NCBI RefSeq assembly: GCF_007097385.1
Contig: NZ_VJZS01000006.1
Coordinates: 186,001 to 250,000, forward strand
DNA length: 64,000 nucleotides
Direction of reading: 5' to 3'
Source of the DNA: Flavobacterium sp. ZT3R18
GTDB lineage: Bacteria; Bacteroidota; Bacteroidia; Flavobacteriales; Flavobacteriaceae
Positions within the stretch are counted from its first letter, which is position 1, and each line of letters starts with the position of its first letter. This document shows, one piece after another, positions 7,914 to 15,795 of this stretch. The position numbers and the translations under genes were made by a program. The notes beneath the pieces are model-generated. The model saw only the letters and a list, made by a program, of their open reading frames with translations. It did no database searches and was not told the origin of the DNA.

Positions 7914-10073
7914 TAGGTACAATGTGTTTTTTTTATAATTAGTCCAACGTTTTTTTAGCTCTACCATAATACTGGGATGATAATTTGCTTTATTGAGAAT
8001 GAACCATAATGATTGTAATTGGTATTCCTCTTTTAGTAATTCCATAGTAACAATTGTTTTTTTAGCAGTTCTTCTGCTGTCTAAAACAAATAAGTTTTGT
8101 GTTGCCAAGCTCATAAACAGTAAGGCCAATCGATCTTCTTTGATCGATTGGTTGTTTATAATACACAAATCATATTCTTTTGTTTTTTCTTTAAATTCAT
8201 TTTCGAATGCCGTTTTGGTATAACTCAAATATTTTAAATCCGAATAATCAGCATAATCAATTCCTTCTGAGATGTACTTCAATCCCCCAGTGGCATCTAT
8301 GATTAGAATTTTTCGGCCTTGTTCATGTAATGCTCTTGCAAAATTCTCAGTGTGAAACAAATGATCGTATGAATCATCATAAGAACTAATGGCAAGAATA
8401 CTTTTGTTTTGTATGATTCCTTTTAGTTCTAGTTGTACAACATCTTTGAGGAAATTGATTCTTATTTCTTCTTGTGATCTTATGTAAGGTGTTGTAAGAG
8501 CAATAGGGATGGAGCCATTTTTTTCTATAGTATAAGTGTCGTTAACTTTAGCTTTTGTAAAATGTACGAGATAAATAATAAATACCGAACCAAACATTCC
8601 TAGCAAAATAGAGACAATAATTATAACAGAACGTATTGGGAAAAAAGGTTTTTTGGGTACTTCACCTGGTGTAATTATTTTATGAAAAATGATTCGCGCT
8701 GATTTTGCAATTTCGGCTTCAATTCGTTTTTGGTTCAAAATGTTATACGCATTTTCGTAAAGATTGAATTCACGATTTAAAATTTCCAGATTTTTTTCTT
8801 TTTCAGGAAAACCCACAAAAACACTTTCTAGCTGATAAATGTCTCGTGAAAGGGCATCGTATTTTATTTGTAAATCTCGTTCACTATTCTTAACACTCTC
8901 GATTTGGTAATCAATAAGATCTTTTAGTTTGGCATCAATCACTTTTACTTTTTCATTTTCGGGAGTATAGACAAGTAATAAATCTTTTTTTTCGGCCTGT
9001 AAATTTTTCATGCTCTTTACTAATTCAGTAGATAGTAAATCTGTATAGGCCTCAAAATTTGGGGCGAGATCAAAGAAGTTTTTTTTGCCAGAGTCAATGT
9101 ATCTATTTAATTTTTTTATAGCGTTCAAGCTCATTCGAACATTGGTTTGCTGAATTTTTAGCTGCGCAATTCTTCTTAAATCAGTTTCTGATTCTTGTTT
9201 TATATTAATGACATTTTTTTTATCTCTATAATTTTGGAGGTTGTTTTCGGATGTTTTTAGTTTATTGCGAGATTTATTTATTTCTTGTTTAATAAAATTT
9301 ACTGTGACATTTGCATCCAGAAATTTGGTCTCTATGTAATCTTTGATGTACGTTTCGGCTAATTTATTAACAAAAAGGGCTGTTTTTTCAGGAACATTAC
9401 TTTTAAAATTGATGCGTACTATAGGAACATCTCTATCTACAGATGATACATCGAGGTTTTGATTGACTTTATCCATCAATTTTTGATCGCTTAAAAATTC
9501 GAACTCATAAGTATCAATGATTTTTATTTCTTTTTTAGACTTTATAAAAAGCCTATCGAGTGTAATTAAAAAAGTACCACCTTTAGTTGCGATTGGTTTA
9601 TTAAAAAAACCTTCAATTTTTTGATTGGCAACAGGATCATAAAGTGTGAATGCTGTTTCAGAAACAACATTTATCAAAAATCGTTTGTCATATATTTTAT
9701 CAGATTTTGATAAAGCTTTTACAATAATTGGAGAGTTATTGAACAACTCTACGGATTTAAATTTACCTTTTCTATAGATTTCGATATCAAATGGTAATTC
9801 CTTAAGTGTTTTTTTTAATAAATTTGATGATTTTAAAACTTCTATTTCTGTTGCTATTTTATTTGTTGAGGTAAAAGCACCTGAATTTTTAACAGTATTT
9901 GCGCTAGGAACACCTTCTTGATTATCGGCCAATTTTAGTTTAGCAGTACTTTCATACATAGGAGTAACATATTCTAAGTACTTTTCAGCTAATAAAAGGG
10001 CTATAAACATTGCCAAAAGAATGATTGGTATGCCTTTAAGAAGCGGTCTGAGTAATCTAATGTTTTCGTTCAT
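7911..10073 (-). CDS. Wzc-like polysaccharide co-polymerase with degenerate tyrosine-kinase domain
   Basis: The 720-residue protein has the plan of a Wzc: a first transmembrane helix at about 15-33, a long periplasmic coiled-coil domain, a proline-rich approach (GEVPKKPFFPIRS) to a second helix near 478-497, then a cytoplasmic domain with a Rossmann-type segment (QGRKILIIDATGG, about 590). In active bacterial tyrosine kinases the segment before this reads SS.PGEGKS; here it is ISSYDDSYDHLFHTENFA, with no Walker A lysine. Walker A' (normally DxDxR) is also altered, and there is no C-terminal tyrosine cluster. It likely controls chain length and gates export with Wza but probably cannot autophosphorylate. 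It follows the wza-like gene by 14 bases. Confidence 0.8.
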   Translation of the reverse strand: MNENIRLLRPLLKGIPIILLAMFIALLLAEKYLEYVTPMYESTAKLKLADNQEGVPSANTVKNSGAFTSTNKIATEIEVLKSSNLLKKTLKELPFDIEIYRKGKFKSVELFNNSPIIVKALSKSDKIYDKRFLINVVSETAFTLYDPVANQKIEGFFNKPIATKGGTFLITLDRLFIKSKKEIKIIDTYEFEFLSDQKLMDKVNQNLDVSSVDRDVPIVRINFKSNVPEKTALFVNKLAETYIKDYIETKFLDANVTVNFIKQEINKSRNKLKTSENNLQNYRDKKNVINIKQESETDLRRIAQLKIQQTNVRMSLNAIKKLNRYIDSGKKNFFDLAPNFEAYTDLLSTELVKSMKNLQAEKKDLLLVYTPENEKVKVIDAKLKDLIDYQIESVKNSERDLQIKYDALSRDIYQLESVFVGFPEKEKNLEILNREFNLYENAYNILNQKRIEAEIAKSARIIFHKIITPGEVPKKPFFPIRSVIIIVSILLGMFGSVFIIYLVHFTKAKVNDTYTIEKNGSIPIALTTPYIRSQEEIRINFLKDVVQLELKGIIQNKSILAISSYDDSYDHLFHTENFARALHEQGRKILIIDATGGLKYISEGIDYADYSDLKYLSYTKTAFENEFKEKTKEYDLCIINNQSIKEDRLALLFMSLATQNLFVLDSRRTAKKTIVTMELLKEEYQLQSLWFILNKANYHPSIMVELKKRWTNYKKNTLYL

Positions 10074-10087
10074 TACTTAAGTTTTCA

Positions 10088-10816
10088 TTAAAACAATCCT
10101 ATAAGAATTGCTGCAGCCGTTATCGTTGAGGTAAAAGGGATGATAATCGAAATTCTTTTGTCGAACTCTTTATTCTTTTTAGAAGGAACAATAACAACAT
10201 CGCCAGGATAAAGCTGAATGTTTCTATTGCGAATATCATCTGGATTTGTCAAATCGATATTCGTTACCCGTACATTTTCTCCTTCTTGACGTAATATTTT
10301 TATAGCTCTCAAGTTGGCATAAAATTCAAAACCTCCTGTTTTGCTAATCATTTCTATGAGTGAATTATGGTCTTTGTCTACTGTAATTACATTCGGATTT
10401 CTAACCTCTCCTAGAACTGTAATTTCTTTGTTAAGGACTTTTACATCTATAATTGGATTAATGATCCATTTTTTGAGCTGATTTTTTATATATTCTTTCA
10501 ACTCGGGAACAGTTTTGTTAACTACGTTTGTAGTCCCAATTTTAGGAATTTCTATGTTCCCATTTGCATCTACAAGCAGCCATTTGCCATATACTTCGTT
10601 CGAGTCATAAATTCCATAAACAGATCCTACACTTAGACCTTCCTCGCCCCAAACGGATAGGGAAATTTTATCATCTTTTCTAATTCTATATTGATAATTT
10701 GCATCGTATGAAAAAGTAGTAGTATCCTTTATGGGTTCCTTTGTTTCAAATAGATTGTACGTTTTACACGAAGTAAAAAGTATTGAGACTAGAAAAATTT
10801 TGATTATAATTCTCAT
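10088..10816 (-). CDS. Wza-like polysaccharide export lipoprotein (SLBB)
   Basis: From ATG 10816 the protein starts MRIIIKIFLVSILFTSCKT, a lipoprotein signal with lipobox LFTSC. A frame extension to 10864 would bury this signal, so the later start is chosen. The body has the polysaccharide-export motif (YRIRKDDKISLSVWGEEGLS) and an SLBB-type domain (ITVLGEVRNPNVITVDKDHN, then LYPGDVVIVPSK). The C-terminus ends in a hydrophobic stretch (FTSTITAAAILIGLF) that may enter the outer membrane. It should form the periplasmic/outer-membrane export channel together with the Wzc-like protein. It lies 19 bases downstream of the receiver-domain gene. Confidence 0.85.
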   Translation of the reverse strand: MRIIIKIFLVSILFTSCKTYNLFETKEPIKDTTTFSYDANYQYRIRKDDKISLSVWGEEGLSVGSVYGIYDSNEVYGKWLLVDANGNIEIPKIGTTNVVNKTVPELKEYIKNQLKKWIINPIIDVKVLNKEITVLGEVRNPNVITVDKDHNSLIEMISKTGGFEFYANLRAIKILRQEGENVRVTNIDLTNPDDIRNRNIQLYPGDVVIVPSKKNKEFDKRISIIIPFTSTITAAAILIGLF

Positions 10817-10835
10817 AAAGCTACTGTGTTTAAAA

Positions 10836-11270
10836 CTAGAAGAATGAAAGGATCCTTTGTACAATAGTGGGATTAGATTCTCTCATCATTTCTTTGATTG
10901 TGACTATTTTATTAATGACGTTAGTAACTTTGGTACTTACCGTTCCATCTTTTATTAAGTAGTCAAAGGCTCCGTATTTGAGCGCATCTACGGCAGTTTC
11001 TATGTTTTCCTGACCAGAAATCATGACGACATAGATGTTTGGATTGTATCGTTTTATTTTCTTTAAAACATCAAATCCTTTCATACCATCCATATTATGG
11101 TCTAAGAATATAATATCTGGGTTTTGGTCAAGATTGTCAATGCAATCATTGCCGTTACTGTAATAGGTGATATCGTAATGACCAATGTTTTTTAGAAATT
11201 GTTCATAAACATTGGCACAAAAAATATCATCATCAACAATAAAAAATTTGAATTGGGGTTCAGCTTCCAT
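10836..11270 (-). CDS. Receiver-only response regulator
   Basis: The 144-residue protein is a single REC domain: acidic pocket FIVDDD near the N-terminus, phospho-acceptor in DIIFLDHNMDGMKG, conserved Ser/Thr in VVMISGQE, and Lys in YLIKDG. There is no DNA-binding output domain; the last 20 residues are only a short tail. It is the first gene of the polysaccharide operon, so it may act as a phosphorylation-dependent protein switch or as an intermediate in a phosphorelay. The hybrid kinase with an HPt domain at 20759-23806 is the nearest possible donor; this pairing is inference. Confidence 0.85.
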   Translation of the reverse strand: MEAEPQFKFFIVDDDIFCANVYEQFLKNIGHYDITYYSNGNDCIDNLDQNPDIIFLDHNMDGMKGFDVLKKIKRYNPNIYVVMISGQENIETAVDALKYGAFDYLIKDGTVSTKVTNVINKIVTIKEMMRESNPTIVQRILSFF

Positions 11271-11332
11271 AGTATAATAATTATTTTGATAATTCTTATG
11301 CTAAAATCAAACCAGTTTTTTTATTTGTTGAT

Positions 11333-11441
11333 TTACAGTGTGTTAGTGGTTTTGGTATTTTGCTTATGTTCCAGATTTTGGAAAATTATCCTGAATTAAA
11401 TCAAGAATTACGGGAGGGTTTAGTAGTTTTAAAATTGATAA
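11333..11441. repeat. 109-bp direct repeat, left copy
   Basis: This segment recurs at 20472-20580 in the same orientation with the same length and only a handful of substitutions. Both copies keep an open frame on the plus strand around LLMFQILENY and LNQELREGLVVLKLI, so the repeat may be a scrap of a former gene or mobile element. The two copies bracket the vgrG-toxin-immunity island. Each lies upstream of a minus-strand operon. Confidence 0.85.
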
Positions 11442-11482
11442 ACCCTGTTTTTCAAAATAACATTTTGAAAAACAGGGTTTAT
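11438..11482. terminator. Perfect 21-bp inverted repeat with 3-base loop
   Basis: The arms 11438-11458 and 11462-11482 are fully complementary (core AAACCCTGTTTTTCAAAAT) and separated by AAC. It lies just beyond the 109-bp repeat, between the end of the island and the start of the polysaccharide operon. It would form a very stable hairpin in either transcript and probably insulates the two units, although the following T-run is weak on both strands. Confidence 0.6.
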
Positions 11483-11684
11483 CCTTCACGCTCCATAAAG
11501 TCTCATGACTTTTGTTTTTTTTTTAAAGTTATTGTAAGTCGTAAAAGTGAATCTCCCGACTCTTTCCGTGAATGTTTTTAGTACTGTATGCGTTTCAAGT
11601 GTTATAAGTAAAACACTATTATTTATAAAGTATTTAAGGTAGTACCTTTTATTTGATTTATGTCTTTTAAGAACATTAAAAAAA

Positions 11685-11711
11685 TACACAAAGAGTCTGA
11701 AGACTTTGTGC
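11685..11711 (-). terminator. Rho-independent terminator of the effector island
   Basis: Read on the minus strand, a stem CACAAAG...CTTTGTG is followed closely by a run of seven T residues. It lies about 65 bases after the stop of the 114-residue gene, so it should end the long island transcript. Confidence 0.6.
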
Positions 11712-11773
11712 AACGGGGGAAGTTGTAAATTATTGTAAGGTTGTTTTTTTAAATTATTTACTGCTTATTTTAC

Positions 11774-12118
11774 TCATAATTCTATAGTAAATTCATGGTT
11801 CATAAAATCATAAATACGGGTTTGTCCATCTTCATAGAATGTTTTTTGCGCTAGTTCTTCTACGTCCTTGGTAGATAAATAAGCAATTATTTTACCATCC
11901 TTAAAATTTATAGTTTCCCCTATTTGAGACAATTCAAATACCTTGAAATTAACTCTAGCAGTAACGGAGTAATTGAATGTTTTATTCCCGTTTGAATCGC
12001 TGAAACTTATTCTGTTTTGCTCTTTATTACAAGTGTATAATGCTCTATTTTTTTTATTATGGAGCATTAAGGTTACATCGTTGTCTATAATTGTTATTTC
12101 TGAGGTTGTTTTAACCAT
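11774..12118 (-). CDS. Uncharacterised 114-residue protein at the island end
   Basis: I do not recognise a family. The protein has no signal peptide or membrane helix and reads as mostly beta strands (SEITIIDNDVTLMLHN, KNRALYTCNKEQNRISFS) with an acidic C-terminus (YDFMNHEFTIEL). It is the last gene of the minus-strand island, 157 bases after the fourth immunity lipoprotein, and is followed by a hairpin terminator. Its location suggests a link to the toxin-immunity array, but it does not resemble the lipoproteins there and may be unrelated. Confidence 0.6.
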   Translation of the reverse strand: MVKTTSEITIIDNDVTLMLHNKKNRALYTCNKEQNRISFSDSNGNKTFNYSVTARVNFKVFELSQIGETINFKDGKIIAYLSTKDVEELAQKTFYEDGQTRIYDFMNHEFTIEL

Positions 12119-12225
12119 AATTTTTTTAATTTATATAGAATGTCAAAAAGAAAAACCCGCGCCCATTCCAATTATCAAACCCAATTTATTTTTTTATTCC
12201 TTTCTCACTTTGTCGATGTACTGTA

Positions 12226-12256
12226 TGGTCACGGATTGCAAATCCGCGTTATCGGG
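12226..12256. repeat. Partial copy of the intergenic cassette repeat (distal end only)
   Basis: The sequence CACGGATTGCAAATCCGCG with its small internal palindrome (CGGATT gca AATCCG) and the following TATCGGG match the end of the longer repeats seen at 35604-35770 and elsewhere. Only the distal end is recognisable here. Confidence 0.6.
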
Positions 12257-12275
12257 AGTTAAATATAGCTTAAAA

Positions 12276-13004
12276 CTATTTCAAATCAGGATATGTCCAC
12301 TCGAAGCCAGGAATTATTTCCTTATACTTAATCAAATCTTTTCTAGCTATAATTTCTCCAGTATTCCCATCTAAATAATATGTTTTGACTTTCTGCTCCA
12401 TTCTTTCACCGTCCATTCCGTCTAAATTAGGTACTGAATAAGGTTTTCCTTTTTCTACAACTACCTTCCACAATTTCTCGCTTGAGTTTTTTGAAAAATC
12501 ATAATAAATTTCCAATTTTTCTCTATTTTTTCCATTACGTAAATTAATCTGTCCTTCATGGTCTAAAAAAGCAAGTACTTCGTTGTAGCCAAAAGCTCCG
12601 AATTTTTTATCCTCGTCTTCTTCTCTTATCACCTTGCCTTGCTCGTCAAAATATGTCCAAATACCTATTTTCATAATGGTAGATCCAGGGTCGCACTCCC
12701 CAAAATATTTGCCTTTTTCTTTGATTATGCCACTATTTTTGTAATACAACTTGTATATGGTATAAAAGGCAGGTTTTGGTGGGAGTATACCCCAGTCAGG
12801 ATATGAAGGGTCTACAAAACTACCATCTTTTAAATTGTATAAACTTGGATTTTCAACATCCTTAAACGCTGCATTATCTTTTTCCCATTTATTATAATCC
12901 ATTTTTTCAAACATATAGTCTCCTTTTTTTTCTTGGTTTGTAATAAGTCCAGTTTTGCAACTGTATAGCAATAGTAAACTTGCGAATAAAATTATTTTTT
13001 TCAT
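12276..13004 (-). CDS. Immunity-like lipoprotein 4 (chimeric C-terminus)
   Basis: The 242-residue protein begins MKKIILFASLLLLYSCKTG, a lipoprotein signal with acceptor Cys16. It is nearly identical to its three upstream paralogues up to about residue 162, including a MORN/YwqK-like segment (GIWTYFDEQGKVIREEDED). After that it has a different C-terminal half and lacks the terminal transmembrane helix of the others. It is expected to be anchored to a membrane facing the periplasm and to neutralise the neighbouring metalloprotease toxin or a variant of it. The switch in mid-gene suggests recombination with another immunity allele. The immunity role is inferred from gene order and multiplicity. 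Confidence 0.75.
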   Translation of the reverse strand: MKKIILFASLLLLYSCKTGLITNQEKKGDYMFEKMDYNKWEKDNAAFKDVENPSLYNLKDGSFVDPSYPDWGILPPKPAFYTIYKLYYKNSGIIKEKGKYFGECDPGSTIMKIGIWTYFDEQGKVIREEDEDKKFGAFGYNEVLAFLDHEGQINLRNGKNREKLEIYYDFSKNSSEKLWKVVVEKGKPYSVPNLDGMDGERMEQKVKTYYLDGNTGEIIARKDLIKYKEIIPGFEWTYPDLK

Positions 13005-13015
13005 GCCCCAAATAT

Positions 13016-13280
13016 TTATTGTTGAAAATCATTTTTCACCCTATCGTTAACAATTTGCCACTGCCATTGCCATATTGTAAATCGATCTATAGGGGTTCTG
13101 GTTATAATATTTCCATCGGCATCTTTTTGGGTTTCAACAGGGTCTTTTACCCAATGCGAATAATCCATTACATTGTCCGTCTGCATGGCTTTGTAAGTAA
13201 ACTTGGCTTTGCTATAAAAATTGTGTGGCAATCCTAACCCATGTAAGGATTCATGGAGCAGGAACTTTGAGCAACCTAGT
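13016..13280 (-). pseudogene. Truncated 3' end of the metzincin toxin (fragment 3)
   Basis: The frame reads HESLHGLGLPHNF, then NVMDYSHWVKDP and the toxin C-terminus, matching the last ~80 residues of the full toxin at 16723-18189. There is no ATG; only a TTG inside the zinc motif could start it. The fragment is joined directly to the stop region of the preceding immunity gene through a novel junction. It is probably an untranslated or non-secreted remnant, although the HExxHxxGxxH residues are intact. Confidence 0.75.
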
Positions 13281-14195
13281 TTATGGTTGTAGCAAACTAC
13301 GAGAGTGATTGGTTAAGTAAATGAAACCTCCAAAAATAACTACAAATACTACAATAAGCACTACTATCCATAATGAATAGTTAGTATTGTTTGGTTTATT
13401 ATCATCATCATTATTATAGTAATAGATTCCTTCTTCTTTCTTTTTTTGGTGTTCTTTCCATTCTGGTTCAGTGTAGTCAATGCCATTTTCTGTTTTGTAG
13501 ATTATGGTATTATCTATTATTTTAGTAAACTTATAGTCAGTACCATTCCCGTTTTCCCAGCCAATTATGCTAAACTTCATTAAGAGCGCACCAGTATTAA
13601 AATCAAGGAGATATCGTACGCCTTTATATCTTGTTTTATCGGTATAGACTTTTACATGCCATATTTTTCTTCCTTTTAATTCTGTATCGTTAATAAAAGC
13701 ACTAAAGTTTTCTCTGTTTTTCCCCGTCCTAAGGTTAATTACTTTTTCTTGATCCAAAAATGCTAATAGTTCGTTGTAGCCAAAAGCTCCGAATTTTTTA
13801 TCCTCGTCTTCTTCTCTTATCACCTTGCCTTGCTCGTCAAAATATGTCCAAATACCTATCTTCATAATGGTAGAGCCAGGGTCGCATTTGCCAAAATATT
13901 TGCCTTTTTCTTTGATTATGCCGCTGCTTTCATAATACAATTTATATATGGTATAAAAGGCAGGTTTTGGAGGGAGTATGTACCAGTCAGTATTTGAAGG
14001 ATATACAAAACTACCATCTTTTAAATTGTATAAACTTGGTCTTTCAACATCTTTAAACGCTGCATTATCTTTTTCCCATTTATTATAATCTATTTTTTCA
14101 AACATATAGTCTCCTTTTTTTTCTTGGTTTGTAATAAGTCCTGTTTTGCAACTATTCAGTAGCAGTAAACTTGCGAATAAAATTATTTTTTTCAT
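13281..14195 (-). CDS. Immunity-like lipoprotein 3
   Basis: This is a 304-residue paralogue of the array with lipobox LLNSC (Cys16), a variable region at about residues 32-95, a conserved MORN-like block (GIWTYFDEQGKVIREEDED) and a hydrophobic C-terminal helix (IVVLIVVFVVIFGGFIYL) before a short tail NHSRSLLQP. A lipidated N-terminus combined with a C-terminal membrane helix is unusual and would tether both ends, leaving the middle in the periplasm. Its C-terminal two thirds are almost identical to the copy at 15796-16710. It probably protects against the metzincin toxin; that role is inferred. Confidence 0.8.
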   Translation of the reverse strand: MKKIILFASLLLLNSCKTGLITNQEKKGDYMFEKIDYNKWEKDNAAFKDVERPSLYNLKDGSFVYPSNTDWYILPPKPAFYTIYKLYYESSGIIKEKGKYFGKCDPGSTIMKIGIWTYFDEQGKVIREEDEDKKFGAFGYNELLAFLDQEKVINLRTGKNRENFSAFINDTELKGRKIWHVKVYTDKTRYKGVRYLLDFNTGALLMKFSIIGWENGNGTDYKFTKIIDNTIIYKTENGIDYTEPEWKEHQKKKEEGIYYYNNDDDNKPNNTNYSLWIVVLIVVFVVIFGGFIYLTNHSRSLLQP

Positions 14196-14206
14196 GCCCC
14201 AAATAT

Positions 14207-14592
14207 TTATTGATTAAAAGCATTTTTCACTCTATCGTTAACAATTTGCCACTGCCATTGCCAAAGTGTAAATCGATCTATAGGGGTTCTGGTTATAATA
14301 TTTCCATCGGCATCTTTTCTGGTTTCAACAGGGTCTTGTATCCTGTGTGAATAATCCATTACATTGTCCGTCTGCATGGCTTTGAAAGTAAATTTGGCTT
14401 TGCTATAAAAACTGTGTGGCAATCCTAACCCATGCAAACATTCGTGACCAATAGTCTCATCACTATGTCCTTGAAACATAATGGCGTGCGACGTGTTTTT
14501 GATAGAATAGCCCGCTGTACAGCCTATCAGTTCCCCATTTGCATTGGTTTTTTTGTCGCAATAATTTTTAAGAAAATACAATTTGTAGTGGT
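14207..14592 (-). pseudogene. Truncated 3' end of the metzincin toxin (fragment 2)
   Basis: About 127 codons match the toxin C-terminus from HYKLYFLKNYCDKK onward. They include the complete zinc motif GHECLHGLGLPH and the Met-turn NVMDYSH. Sequence homology begins immediately at the stop codon of the preceding immunity gene, so the junction cuts into both genes. The only in-frame starter is a TTG. It lacks the N-terminal delivery region. It could serve as a donor sequence for recombination or be translated by coupling; a secreted product is unlikely. Confidence 0.75.
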
Positions 14593-15519
14593 TTATGGTT
14601 GTAGCAAACTACGGGAGTTGCTCATTATGTAAATGAAACCTCCTAAAATAACAGCAAATACTAAAATAAGTAGTACTATCAATAATGAATAGTTAGTATT
14701 GTTTGGATTATTATTGTTATCGTCATTATTATAGTAATAGATTCCTTCTTCTTTGTTTTTTTGGTGTTCTTTCCATTCTGGTTCGGTATAGTCAATGCCA
14801 TTTTCTGTTTTGTAGATTGCGGTATTGTCTATTAATTTGGTAAACTTATAGTCAGTACCATTCCCATTTTCCCAGCCAATTATGCTATATTTCATTAAGA
14901 GAGCACCAGTATTAAAATCAAGGAGATATCGTACACCTTTATACCATGTTTTATCAGTATAGACTTTTACATGCCATATTTTTCTTCCTTTTAATTCTGT
15001 ATAATTAATAAACGCACTAAAGTTTTCTCTGTTTTTGCCTGTCCGAAGGTTAATTACTTTTTCTTGATCCAAAAACGTTAATAGTTCGTTGTAACCAAAA
15101 TTACCAAACTTTTTGTCCTCGTCTTCTTCTCTTATCACCTTGCCTTGCTCGTCAAAATATGTCCAAACACCTATTTTTATAGGGGTAGAACCTAGGTCAA
15201 ATTTGCCAAAATATTTGCCTTTTTCTTTGATAATACCCCCTCTATAATACACTTTATTTACTGTGTAAAAAGCAGGTTTTGGGGGAAGTATCCACATTTC
15301 GCAACCCTCTTTATAAACAACTGTTAAAAATTCGCTTCCATCTTTTAGAAAAAATGAATGCTCTGAATTACCTTTTTTGTATTCTTTGTAGTTATTATCT
15401 CTACTTGCAAAATCAAATTTTTCAAACATATAGTCTCCTTTTTTTTCTTGGTTAGTAATAAGTCCAGTTTTGCAACTGTATAGCAATAGTAAACTTGCGA
15501 ATAAAATTATTTTTTTCAT
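14593..15519 (-). CDS. Immunity-like lipoprotein 2
   Basis: This 308-residue member of the array has lipobox LLYSC (Cys16). Its segment at about residues 34-95 is the most divergent of the four (FDFASRDNNYKEYKKGNSEH, then a CEMWILPPKPAFYTV stretch). The MORN-like block and the C-terminal half match the paralogues, and it ends with a membrane helix (LLIVLLILVFAVILGGFIYI). The N-terminal variation may set specificity for a toxin allele. It lies directly upstream of toxin fragment 2, with the stop codon at the junction. Confidence 0.8.
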   Translation of the reverse strand: MKKIILFASLLLLYSCKTGLITNQEKKGDYMFEKFDFASRDNNYKEYKKGNSEHSFFLKDGSEFLTVVYKEGCEMWILPPKPAFYTVNKVYYRGGIIKEKGKYFGKFDLGSTPIKIGVWTYFDEQGKVIREEDEDKKFGNFGYNELLTFLDQEKVINLRTGKNRENFSAFINYTELKGRKIWHVKVYTDKTWYKGVRYLLDFNTGALLMKYSIIGWENGNGTDYKFTKLIDNTAIYKTENGIDYTEPEWKEHQKNKEEGIYYYNNDDNNNNPNNTNYSLLIVLLILVFAVILGGFIYIMSNSRSLLQP

Positions 15520-15530
15520 GCCCCAAATAT

Positions 15531-15795
15531 TTATTGTTGAAAATCATTTTTCACCCTATCGTTAACAATTTGCCACTGCCATTGCCATATCGTAAATCGA
15601 TCTATAGGGGTTCTGGTTATAATATTTCCATCGGCATCTTTTTGGGTTTCAACAGGGTCTTGTATCCTGTGTGAATAATCCATAACATTGTCCGTCTGCA
15701 TGGCTTTGTAAGTAAACTTGGCTTTGCTATAAAAACTGTGTGGCAATCCTAACCCATGTAAGGATTCATGGAGCAGGAACTTTGAGCAACCTAGT
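15531..15795 (-). pseudogene. Truncated 3' end of the metzincin toxin (fragment 1)
   Basis: It carries the same truncated end and the same non-toxin junction as the fragment at 13016-13280. The toxin frame begins just before HESLHGLGLPHSF and continues through NVMDYSH to the toxin stop. No ATG opens the frame. The identical breakpoint shows that the two fragments descend from one deletion event that was later duplicated with the neighbouring immunity gene. Confidence 0.75.

Noticed and set aside
11360..11581. A 73-codon plus-strand frame over the 109-bp repeat and hairpin
   Set aside because: Only the part inside the repeat is shared with the second copy; after it the frame runs through the hairpin into unrelated sequence. 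I treat it as a possible remnant, not a gene.
14207..14581. Toxin fragment 2 as an independent functional protease
   Set aside because: Its only starter is a TTG within the homologous region, it begins exactly at the immunity stop and it lacks the delivery region, so it is scored as a fragment.
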